Of a stretch of DNA of 49,128 nucleotides, positions 17,420 through 24,085 are shown in pieces (position 1 is the stretch's first letter; each line of letters begins with the position of its first letter). The position numbers and the translations under genes are program-made. Under the pieces are notes generated by a model. It ran no database searches, was not told where the DNA came from, and saw only the letters and a list, made by a program, of their open reading frames with translations. The stretch covers positions 1 to 49,128 of the forward strand of contig JBBSML010000018.1 in the NCBI GenBank assembly GCA_038233215.1. The letters run 5' to 3'. The DNA is from JACDBZ01 sp038233215 (GTDB lineage Bacteria; Chloroflexota; Limnocylindria; QHBO01).

Positions 17420-18037
17420 ATGTATGACGCGGTCGGCTACGTGGGCGTGGCGGTGGCGGTCGCGCTCGAGACGATCGTGGCGCCGATCCCCTCCGAGGTG
17501 ATCCTGCCAATGGCCGGGTGGAAAGTCAGCCAATCGGTGGCAGACCCTTCTGTGACCGAACCACTCACGAATCTGCCATGGAATATCCCGTTGGCGGTCG
17601 CCTTTGCGACCGTCGGGAGCGTGGTGGGTGCCCTGGTTGGCTACGCCATCGGCGCATGGGGCGGGCGCCCGATCCTCGACCGATTCGGTCGCTACGTCGG
17701 AATCGGCGCATCCGACCTCGACCGGGCCGACCGATGGTTCGAGCGTTGGGGTAACTGGGCGGTCTTTCTCGGCCGCATGGTGCCGCTGGTTCGCACCTTC
17801 GTCAGCTATCCGGCAGGGATCAGTCGCATGCCGATGGGGCGCTTCCTGTTGTTCAGCACGCTGGGCTCGCTGCCATGGAACGCGGCCCTCATCTATGCCG
17901 GTTTCGTCGTCGGCGAGAACTACCCGCAGATCGAAGCGGCGATCAAGCCGTTCGAGTACGTCATCTACGCGGTGGTCATCGGCGTGGTCGTGGTCCTGGT
18001 CGCCCGATGGTGGTGGCTGAAGCGAAGACCTGCCTGA
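17420..18037 (+). CDS. DedA-family (VTT-domain) membrane protein
   Basis: 205 aa from ATG 17420. The family usually begins about 15 residues earlier, and the frame is open back to a CTG at 17375, four bases after the upstream stop, giving LLDFIDREVIPFVLQ before the ATG. A CTG start is therefore possible. Typical parts: GYVGVAVAVALETIVAPIPSEVILPMAG, GALVGYAIGAWGGRP, FLGRMVPLVRTFVSYPAG and a last helix before a basic tail KRRPA. DedA proteins are transporter-like and some move undecaprenyl phosphate, which fits the neighbouring PAP2 gene. Confidence 0.85.
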   Translation: MYDAVGYVGVAVAVALETIVAPIPSEVILPMAGWKVSQSVADPSVTEPLTNLPWNIPLAVAFATVGSVVGALVGYAIGAWGGRPILDRFGRYVGIGASDLDRADRWFERWGNWAVFLGRMVPLVRTFVSYPAGISRMPMGRFLLFSTLGSLPWNAALIYAGFVVGENYPQIEAAIKPFEYVIYAVVIGVVVVLVARWWWLKRRPA

Positions 18038-18069
18038 CGAAGTTCGTTCGGCGGCGCGCCGAATTCCGG

Positions 18070-18098
18070 TTGACCCCTGGCCGGTTTGCAGCCATTCT
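18070..18098 (+). promoter_or_regulatory. Candidate promoter of the riboswitch operon
   Basis: TTGACC (18070-18075), a 17-bp spacer and CATTCT (18093-18098). The -10 is weak, but the position, just upstream of the FMN aptamer, is right. Confidence 0.4.
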
Positions 18099-18119
18099 TG
18101 AGACAATCAAACCAATCAT

Positions 18120-18278
18120 CGTCTTCGGGGCGGGGTGAAAGTCCCCACCGGCGGTAGGCTCACCCGTTGCGCCAGCCCGCGAACCTCATCGGTGACGACA
18201 CTGATGGGGCCGATCTGAATCCCGGTGCAGAGCCGGGGTAGACAGAGCCGACGGTCACAGTCCGGAAGGGAGAAGACG
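18120..18278 (+). promoter_or_regulatory. FMN riboswitch (RFN element)
   Basis: The conserved aptamer is clear: GGGGCGGGGTGAAAGTCC, then CACCGGCGGTA, AGCCCGCGA, CCGGTGCAGAGCCGG, GCCGACGGTCACAGTCCGG and GGGAGAAGACG. P1 is CGTCTTC (18120-18126) with GAAGACG (18272-18278). It lies 77 nt before the ATP-binding gene of the ABC transporter. FMN binding would lower expression of the transporter. Confidence 0.95.
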
Positions 18279-18319
18279 ACCAGGTACTTCGCCACGTCCG
18301 GCGGAGACGGTGGTGATGC

Positions 18320-18349
18320 CCCGTGCCGCGATGACCGCACAGCCACGGG
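18320..18349 (+). promoter_or_regulatory. Shine-Dalgarno-sequestering hairpin of the riboswitch
   Basis: CCCGTG (18320-18325) pairs with CACGGG (18344-18349). The right arm contains the GGGA ribosome site six nt before ATG 18356. There is no U-tract, so control is probably at translation initiation. The switching partner within the aptamer is inferred. Confidence 0.5.
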
Positions 18350-18355
18350 AGCACG

Positions 18356-19183
18356 ATGAGCTCGCATTCGACCTCGCGCAACGGCCTCAACGTCACGATC
18401 GACGATGTCGGCGTTCGCTTCGGTGAGCGCGGACAGGGCATGCACGCGCTCAGCGGCTGCTCACTGGAAGTCGAGGCGGGCTCCTTCACTGTGATCATCG
18501 GCCCGAACGGTTGCGGCAAGAGCACGCTCCTGCGGCTGGTCGCCGGCCTGCTGCCACCGACGAGCGGGAGGGTCAGTGTCGACGGAGCCGATCCGCGCCC
18601 CGGCGACGGGCGGGCCGGACTGGCCTTCCAGCAGCCCCGGCTCGTCCCCTGGCGTTCAACGTTGGGTAACGTCGCGCTGCCCCTCGAGCTGGCCGGTGTT
18701 CCGGCCGCGGAGCGGCGGATTCGTGCGTCGGATGCGCTCGACCGCGTCGGCCTTGCCGCTGCCGCATCGCTTCGGCCCGGTGAGCTATCCGGGGGCATGG
18801 CTCAGCGCGCCGCCCTCGCGCGAGCGCTCATCGGCGACCCGCCGATCCTGCTCCTCGACGAGCCGTTCAGCGCGCTCGACGCCCTCACCCGCGAGACGTT
18901 CGACGGTGAACTCCAGCGCCTGTGGCTGGAGCGACGGCGGACGGTGGTCCTCGTCACCCACAGCGTCAACGAGGCGGTCGCGCTCGCCGACCGCGTGGCG
19001 GTGATGACGCCGCGGCCGGGGCGGGTGGCGCGCGTCATCGAGGTGGATCTGCCTCGACCCCGGCCGGCCGAGCTGACAGGAGATCCGCATGCCGCCGAGC
19101 TCGTAACCGACGTCCGCACGGCATTGAGCGAGGGCCACGCCCTGGAATTACGGTCGTGGGCTGAGCAGGGGAGCGCGGGGTGA
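18356..19183 (+). CDS. Riboflavin-type ABC transporter ATP-binding protein
   Basis: 275 aa ABC ATPase of the SsuB/TauB/ThiZ group. Walker A GPNGCGKSTLL (~49-59), Q-loop AFQQPRLVPWRS, signature LSGGMAQRAALARAL (~143-157), Walker B ILLLDEPFSALDA and H-loop LVTHSVNEA are all present. It is the first gene after the FMN riboswitch and overlaps the permease gene by four bases. Substrate assignment rests on the riboswitch and on the RibXY-type neighbours. Confidence 0.92.
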   Translation: MSSHSTSRNGLNVTIDDVGVRFGERGQGMHALSGCSLEVEAGSFTVIIGPNGCGKSTLLRLVAGLLPPTSGRVSVDGADPRPGDGRAGLAFQQPRLVPWRSTLGNVALPLELAGVPAAERRIRASDALDRVGLAAAASLRPGELSGGMAQRAALARALIGDPPILLLDEPFSALDALTRETFDGELQRLWLERRRTVVLVTHSVNEAVALADRVAVMTPRPGRVARVIEVDLPRPRPAELTGDPHAAELVTDVRTALSEGHALELRSWAEQGSAG

Positions 19184-19920
19184 GGCGCATCGGCGCGGCG
19201 ATGCTCAGCTTCGTTGTCTTCCTTGCTGCGTGGAAGCTGGCAACCGTCCTCGGCGGATATCCGGCGTACATCCTTCCGGCCCCCGAGGTGGTGGGCGAGC
19301 GCGCCTGGCGCGCGATCGGGTCCGGAATCCTGTGGGAGCACAGCGCGGTGACGCTGCTGGAGATCGTGCTCGGCTTCGTGTCCGGGGCGACCGCGGCGGT
19401 GCTCACGGGAATCGCGCTCGGCAAGAGCGTGCTCATCGAGAAGGTGCTCTCGCCGTACATCGTCGCGGCGCAGGCGGTCCCGATCCTCGCACTGGCGCCG
19501 CTGCTCGACATCTGGTTCGGCGGCGGGCTGCTGGCGCGGGTCATGATCTGCGCGCTCATCGTCTTCTTCCCGATCGCCATTGCGACCATGGTCGGCATTC
19601 GCTCGGTGGATCCCCTCCTGACCGAGATGCTGCGCAGCCTGGGTGCCACGAATCAGCAACGAACGAGCCTGCTCGAGGTCCCCTCCGCGCTCCCGGTCAT
19701 CTTCGGCGGTCTGCGCGTGGGCGTGACGCTCGCCGTCATCGGTGCGGTGGTTGCCGAGTGGGCTGGCGCTTCGACCGGCCTCGGCGTGCTCATCAACATC
19801 GCCAACCAGGGGCTCTTCGACACCCCGCTCATGTTCGTCGCCCTCGCGACCCTCGCGATCATCGGTCTCGCCTTCTACGGGCTGGTCGTTATCGTCGAGC
19901 GGCGCCTCCTCAGCCATTGA
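19180..19920 (+). CDS. ribX: Riboflavin-type ABC transporter permease (RibX-like)
   Basis: 246 aa inner-membrane permease with about six helices, of the SsuC/ThiX family. The EAA loop region reads EMLRSLGATNQQRTSLLEVPSALP when split around residue 155, with the G conserved. GTG 19180 overlaps the ATPase stop. The family and the FMN riboswitch match the RibX component predicted for Chloroflexota riboflavin uptake. The symbol is by context; the relationship to ThiX means the sequence alone would not prove the substrate. Confidence 0.8.
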   Translation: MRRIGAAMLSFVVFLAAWKLATVLGGYPAYILPAPEVVGERAWRAIGSGILWEHSAVTLLEIVLGFVSGATAAVLTGIALGKSVLIEKVLSPYIVAAQAVPILALAPLLDIWFGGGLLARVMICALIVFFPIAIATMVGIRSVDPLLTEMLRSLGATNQQRTSLLEVPSALPVIFGGLRVGVTLAVIGAVVAEWAGASTGLGVLINIANQGLFDTPLMFVALATLAIIGLAFYGLVVIVERRLLSH

Positions 19921-19931
19921 AAGGAAGACCG

Positions 19932-20909
19932 ATGTCTCCATCCCTCGCCCTCCTCGCGTCCCTCGCCCTCGTCCTCGGCGCGTGCCAGGCGCCGGCAGCC
20001 TCTGATTCGCAGGATGGGCTTCGCCCCATCACGCTCGCCCTCGGGTATCGGCCGGACGTGCAGTTCGCGCCGTTCTACGTCGCCCAGCGGGAGGGCTTCT
20101 ACGCCGATGCGGGCCTCGAGGTCAGTATCGAGCACCAGCCGGCGCCCGACGTGCAGCGCCTGGTTGCCGACGGTCAGGCCGAGTTCGGCGTCGCCGATGC
20201 CACCGACGTGATGATCGCCCGGACCGCCGGAATTCCGATCCGCTACGTCTCGACGCTCTACCAGCGCTTTCCGGTGGCGCTCATCGGTGACGCAGCGGGT
20301 GTCCCGTCTGATCCGGCTGGTCTGTCGGGGATGACGATCGGGACCCCCGGCAAGTTCGGGTCGTCCTGGCACGCACTCCTCGCGCTCCTCGAGGCGGGCG
20401 GCCTGACCGAGGACGACGTCACGGTCCGCGAGTATCCGCAGTTCAACCAGGTTGATGGCCTCTCGAACGGCGACGTCGAGCTCATCACCGGCTTCCGCAA
20501 CAACGAGCCGCTGCGGCTCGAAGCGCGAGGGACGGAGGTAGGCCTGCTCACGCTCGACGACGTCGCGCCTCTGCCCGGACCCGGACTGATCGTGGGGGAC
20601 GAGCTGCTCGCCGATGATCCGGAGCTCGTTCGCGCCTTCGTTGATGCGACCGCGGCCGCGCAGTCCGCCGTCATCGCCGATCCCGACCTGGGATTTGCCG
20701 CGGCCGAGGCATCGGTCCCCACCATTGCTGAGGATCCGGAGGTTGCCCGCGCCATCCTGGAGGCGACCGTCGAACTCTGGGAGGGCGACGGATTTGCGGA
20801 TGGTGCAATCGACCAGGAGACGTGGGAGGCCGGCTACGAGACGATGGTTCGACTCGGCTTCATCGACGCATCGGTGCCCCTGGAGGAGATGATCGTGCTC
20901 CCGAACTGA
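19932..20909 (+). CDS. ribY: Riboflavin-type ABC transporter substrate-binding lipoprotein (RibY-like)
   Basis: 325 aa. The start ATG 19932 has AAGGAAG upstream. A lipoprotein signal ends in LVLGAC with the lipidated Cys near residue 18. The mature part is NMT1/THI5-like: LALGYRPDVQFAPFYVAQ, REGFYADAGLEV, FGVADATDVMIA and TIGTPGKFGSSWHALLALL. This fold binds pyrimidine-like ligands in ThiY and flavin in RibY; the FMN riboswitch favours riboflavin. The last 50 bases overlap the convergent folD gene. Confidence 0.82.
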   Translation: MSPSLALLASLALVLGACQAPAASDSQDGLRPITLALGYRPDVQFAPFYVAQREGFYADAGLEVSIEHQPAPDVQRLVADGQAEFGVADATDVMIARTAGIPIRYVSTLYQRFPVALIGDAAGVPSDPAGLSGMTIGTPGKFGSSWHALLALLEAGGLTEDDVTVREYPQFNQVDGLSNGDVELITGFRNNEPLRLEARGTEVGLLTLDDVAPLPGPGLIVGDELLADDPELVRAFVDATAAAQSAVIADPDLGFAAAEASVPTIAEDPEVARAILEATVELWEGDGFADGAIDQETWEAGYETMVRLGFIDASVPLEEMIVLPN

Positions 20910-21744
20910 GTCGTTCCGCGGATTCGACGGTCTGCCGCAGCACCATCATCGGGGTCACCGGACCGACGCCGCCGGGGACCGGGCTGATTGCCTTCACGAT
21001 GGGCGCCACGGTCGAGAACTCGACGTCTCCAACGATGCCACCAGGGCCGGCGGTGATACCACAGTCGACGATCACCGACGAGCGGTTCACCATCTCGGCC
21101 CGCACGAGCCCGGGTACACCGGCCGCCACCACCAGGATCTCGGCTCGCCGCGTCTCGCGGGCGAGGTTGCGCGTCGCCCGGTGGCAGACCGTCACGGTCG
21201 CGTCACGCGCCACGAGCAGGGATGCGACCGGGCGTCCGACGACCGCGGATCGGCCGATGATGACCACGCGCCGACCCGCAATACCGATGTCGTAGGCTTC
21301 CAGGATGGCGATCACCGCGAGCGCGGTCGCCGGCACGAACGCGGGCTGACCGCGAGCCAACCAGCCGGCGTTGGTGGGCGAGGCACCATCCACATCCTTC
21401 GCCGGATCGATGCGCTCGACGATACGCCGCCCGTGCTCCGCGTCGGCGAGAGGCTGAGCAATCACGACGCCGGCCACCCGCGGGTCTCCGTTCAGCCGAT
21501 CGATCGCTTCCAGCATCGGCTCGGCGTCGGTCTCCGTGAGTGATAGCGCCTCGATTCCGATGCTGCGGGCGGCCCGCTCCAGGCTCGCGGCATACATTGC
21601 GGCCCCCTGATCAGTCCCCGATCGCAGGATGGCCAGTCGTGGAGCGCTGGCCAGGTCGCCGCCGGACACGCGCTCCACCCGGTGCTGGAGCTCTCGCCGC
21701 AGGTGGGTAGCGAGTTCTCGTCCGTCCAGCAGGCGCGCGGTCAC
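20860..21744 (-). CDS. folD: FolD-type methylene-THF dehydrogenase, cyclohydrolase residues changed
   Basis: 294 aa with the FolD layout: DVDGASPTNAGWLARG (~117-132), the Rossmann motif VVIIGRSAVVGRP (~159-171), VIVDCGI and SPVPGGVGPVTPMM. Against E. coli FolD the active-site Y-x3-K (YVASK) reads YAASL, so the cyclohydrolase lysine is Leu. The catalytic Gln of VQLPL is replaced (VIAQPLAD). The aspartate of KDVDG remains. Dehydrogenase function is likely; cyclohydrolase is doubtful and could come from fchA, whose stop overlaps this ATG as ATGA. The C-terminus overlaps ribY by 50 bases on the other strand. Confidence 0.88.
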   Translation of the reverse strand: MTARLLDGRELATHLRRELQHRVERVSGGDLASAPRLAILRSGTDQGAAMYAASLERAARSIGIEALSLTETDAEPMLEAIDRLNGDPRVAGVVIAQPLADAEHGRRIVERIDPAKDVDGASPTNAGWLARGQPAFVPATALAVIAILEAYDIGIAGRRVVIIGRSAVVGRPVASLLVARDATVTVCHRATRNLARETRRAEILVVAAGVPGLVRAEMVNRSSVIVDCGITAGPGGIVGDVEFSTVAPIVKAISPVPGGVGPVTPMMVLRQTVESAERLSSGARSSPPGAPMRR

Positions 21745-22388
21745 CGGAGGCGTTCCGCGACGGCGTTTTGCAGCGTCCGATCTCGTTCATCCACCGTGGA
21801 GAGCAATCGCTCGATTTCCGTGGCCGCCTCTGCCCGCAACGGCTCGGCCTCGGACAGGTGGGGCAGGTTGATCTGCACGTTCAGCGCGGCGCCCTTCAGG
21901 CCTGCGACGGCGAGGAGCGCGGCCACCCCGACATCGCTGACCGCATTGCGGTTCCCAATCGGGGCGAGGCGCTCTGCGAGCTCGAGAACCCCCGACGCCG
22001 CGCGCGCAGTGGCCACCGGGATGCGGGTTGCGTCCCGCAGACATGCCGCCACCTGAATCGAGCGGGCCTCGCGCTGCCGATCAGTATCGCGCGGAAGCTT
22101 GCGGGCGCGCACCACCGCGCCATAGGCGTTCGCGTCCAACTCGGCGAGGTTGATCAGCTCTGATTGCCAGGCCACGGCTGCCCGCCACATGAGCATCAGC
22201 GCATCCTCGTTGCCTTCGGCCGCGGGACGGCCGAGGGTGAGCTCCACGACCATGTGGACGAGCGCCGCGGCCATTGCCCCCGCCATCGCCGCAGCGCTGC
22301 CACCCCCAGGGATGGGATCGCTTGTCGCCAGGTGCTCGACGAAGGTGCGCACGCTCAACTCGCTGAGGCGTTGTTCCATCGACGCCAT
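21741..22388 (-). CDS. fchA: Methenyl-THF cyclohydrolase / formimino-THF cyclodeaminase
   Basis: 215 aa from ATG 22388; ATG 22379 is an alternative. The frame is open further up to 22562, but that extension is Pro/Ser-rich and lacks homology. The four-helix FTCD C-terminal fold is shown by DPIPGGGSAAAMAGAMAAALVHMV (split; residues ~24-47), DANAYGAVVRARKLP and NRNAVSDVGVAALLAVAGLKGAALNV when read in parts. It turns formimino-THF into methenyl-THF and ammonia, completing the ftcD reaction, or acts as a cyclohydrolase. It is coupled to folD by ATGA. Confidence 0.88.
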   Translation of the reverse strand: MASMEQRLSELSVRTFVEHLATSDPIPGGGSAAAMAGAMAAALVHMVVELTLGRPAAEGNEDALMLMWRAAVAWQSELINLAELDANAYGAVVRARKLPRDTDRQREARSIQVAACLRDATRIPVATARAASGVLELAERLAPIGNRNAVSDVGVAALLAVAGLKGAALNVQINLPHLSEAEPLRAEAATEIERLLSTVDERDRTLQNAVAERLR

Positions 22389-22467
22389 GCCCCTCGGTGT
22401 GGTCGCCTCCGGAGACACGAATCGCTCCGGACGACGCCGGCCGATTGTAGGCGGGCCAGGAACGGGA

Positions 22468-22731
22468 TCAGGCGGCGCGCTCGACAGCCTCGAGGAACCA
22501 GCGCCCGCGACGTCCGTCGAAGACGAGCGAGGCGCGGCCACCGTCGTCCGTCCGGAGCACAAGCGTCACACGTGGGCCGCGTTCGGCCGGGTACGCCGAT
22601 CGTTCGTCCCGGACGGCGTCAATCTGGGTGACCCGCAGTTGGTGGCCGCGCCAGCGCACCTCGGATGGTCGATCGGCATGCCGATCCCAGCGAACCTTCG
22701 CCTCGATGGGGGAGATCTTGACGAGTGCCAT
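22468..22731 (-). CDS. DUF6504-like small protein, SOS-box upstream
   Basis: 87 aa. It resembles the small proteins found beside DinB/ImuB polymerases: a central RPSEVRWRGHQLRVTQID, then RDERSAYPAERGPR and a C-terminal GRWFLEAVERAA. The ATG at 22731 has AGGAG eight nt upstream. Two GAAC-N4-GTTC boxes lie 40-86 nt before the start and dinB lies just upstream, so a role in the DNA-damage response is likely. Family assignment is moderate; molecular function is unknown. Confidence 0.65.
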   Translation of the reverse strand: MALVKISPIEAKVRWDRHADRPSEVRWRGHQLRVTQIDAVRDERSAYPAERGPRVTLVLRTDDGGRASLVFDGRRGRWFLEAVERAA

Positions 22732-22755
22732 GTGAACAGCTCCTGACGGGTAAGG

Positions 22756-22816
22756 ACCTGTTCTCGCCTAGAACAGGTGTTCGATTTAGGTGGGGGATCA
22801 TACCGAACGCCCGTTC
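22756..22816 (-). promoter_or_regulatory. Two LexA (SOS) boxes before the DUF6504-like gene
   Basis: GAACAGGTGTTC (22771-22782) and GAACGCCCGTTC (22805-22816) match the Gram-positive-type SOS box GAAC-N4-GTTC, the motif also found before lexA. A further half, ACCTGTTC (22756-22763), mirrors GAACAGGT and could form a hairpin with it. They lie between the dinB stop and the start at 22731. Confidence 0.75.
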
Positions 22817-22822
22817 GATGCG

Positions 22823-24040
22823 TCAACCCTCTCCGTCCGGTTCATCTGACGCGACCTGCGGCCGTTCGCCGAAGTCAAAGCGGCGATGTGGGCGCTCGGT
22901 GATGAGACGTCCGCGCGTGATGGCGGTAGGCCCGAACCGTTCTCGGACGGCGTCGATCGAGAGCGTCAGCCTGCTCTGCCGATCCGACCGCCCGAACAGG
23001 GTCAGCTGTTGGGCATCTTCCAGGGAGATGGCGGTCAGCCCGATCAGCCGCACGCCGCGGCCTGCGACCAGCGTGCGCCGCAGCAGCGCGACGGCGGTGT
23101 CGTAGAGTGGCCCGCTGTCGCGTGCCTGGTACGGCAGCTTTGCCTGCCTGGTGAGCGTCTCGAATCCCTCGTAGCGCAATTTGAGCTGGACAGAGCCGGC
23201 CGCCAGGTCGTGGCGCCGCAGCCGGCTGGCGACGGATTCAGCCAGGTCGAGCAACGTTGCCTCGAGTCGACCCGGGTCCGCGGAATCGACGCTGAATGTG
23301 TGCTCGTGACCGATGCTCTTGGGGGCCTGGGTCGGCTCGACGGGCGAGGCGTCGATGCCTCGTGCACGCGCGGCCAGCTCCAGCCCGTGCTTCCCGAATC
23401 GTCGCTCGAGCGTGGCTTGATCGAGCGCCGCAAGCTGGCCGATGCTGGTGACGCCGTAGTCACCGAGCGCCCGCTGTGCCTGTGGCCCGACGCCCCAGAG
23501 GCGACGGATCGGCAGCGGTGCCAGAAATGCAGCCTCCTCGCCAGGCGCAACGATGACCAGGGCGTCCGGCTTGCGCAGGTCGGACGCGACCTTGGCGCAC
23601 AGCTTGTTGGTCGCGACGCCGACCGAGACCACCAGCCCAACCTCGTCGAGCACGCGCTCCTTGATGCGGCGCGCGATGGTCGCGCCGTCCCCGAACGCCG
23701 CGGCGCTGCCCGCAACGTCGAGAAACGCCTCGTCAAGGCTGATCGGCTCGAGGACTGGCGTGTACGAGGCGAAGATCCCCATGACCTGTTGGGAGAGCTC
23801 GCGATATCGTTCCGGCCGACCGGGGAGGAAGACCCCGTGTGGGCATCGGCGGCCTGCGGTGCGCAACGGCATCGCAGAGTGGACCCCGTACCCGCGCGCC
23901 TCGTAGGACGCAGCGCTCACCACACCGCGTTCGTCGGGCTTACCGCCGACGATGACCGGCTTCCCACGCAGCGAAGGGTCATCGAGCACTTCGACGCTGG
24001 CGTAGAACGCGTCGAGGTCCGCGTGCAGGATGGTGCGCAT
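22823..24040 (-). CDS. dinB: DNA polymerase IV (Y-family)
   Basis: 405 aa from ATG 24040, where family members begin (MRTILHADLDAFYASVE); GAGGA just upstream helps. Catalytic acidic residues sit in HADLDAFYASVE (~6-17) and SLDEAFLDV (~101-109). SYEARGYGVHSAMP forms the nucleotide site. Helix-hairpin-helix IRRLWGVGPQAQRAL, then the little finger domain to a C-terminus without an obvious beta-clamp motif other than QLTLFGR (~347), which fits a clamp-binding QLxLF box. No SOS box is seen in the 45-base gap before it; the boxes lie after its stop. Confidence 0.95.
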   Translation of the reverse strand: MRTILHADLDAFYASVEVLDDPSLRGKPVIVGGKPDERGVVSAASYEARGYGVHSAMPLRTAGRRCPHGVFLPGRPERYRELSQQVMGIFASYTPVLEPISLDEAFLDVAGSAAAFGDGATIARRIKERVLDEVGLVVSVGVATNKLCAKVASDLRKPDALVIVAPGEEAAFLAPLPIRRLWGVGPQAQRALGDYGVTSIGQLAALDQATLERRFGKHGLELAARARGIDASPVEPTQAPKSIGHEHTFSVDSADPGRLEATLLDLAESVASRLRRHDLAAGSVQLKLRYEGFETLTRQAKLPYQARDSGPLYDTAVALLRRTLVAGRGVRLIGLTAISLEDAQQLTLFGRSDRQSRLTLSIDAVRERFGPTAITRGRLITERPHRRFDFGERPQVASDEPDGEG

Positions 24041-24073
24041 CGTCCTCGCATGATGCGCACCCGCGCGGCGTCG

Positions 24074-24079
24074 TACCAT
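24074..24079 (+). promoter_or_regulatory. -10 element TACCAT, leaderless promoter
   Basis: TACCAT is followed by six bases and the GTG at 24086. This fixes the start of the CoA-transferase/GNAT gene, whose frame is open far upstream only as dinB antisense. Confidence 0.5.
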
Positions 24080-24085
24080 CCGGCC

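Noticed and set aside
16535..18106. Open frame of 523 codons on the minus strand
   Set aside because: It is antisense to the PAP2 and DedA genes, is rich in His/Arg/Asp as such shadows are, and has no recognisable domain.
22886..24085. 400-residue N-terminal extension of the CoA-transferase/GNAT gene
   Set aside because: It is antisense to dinB; the real start is GTG 24086.
24041..24085. SOS box before dinB
   Set aside because: No GAAC-N4-GTTC is present in the gap before the start.
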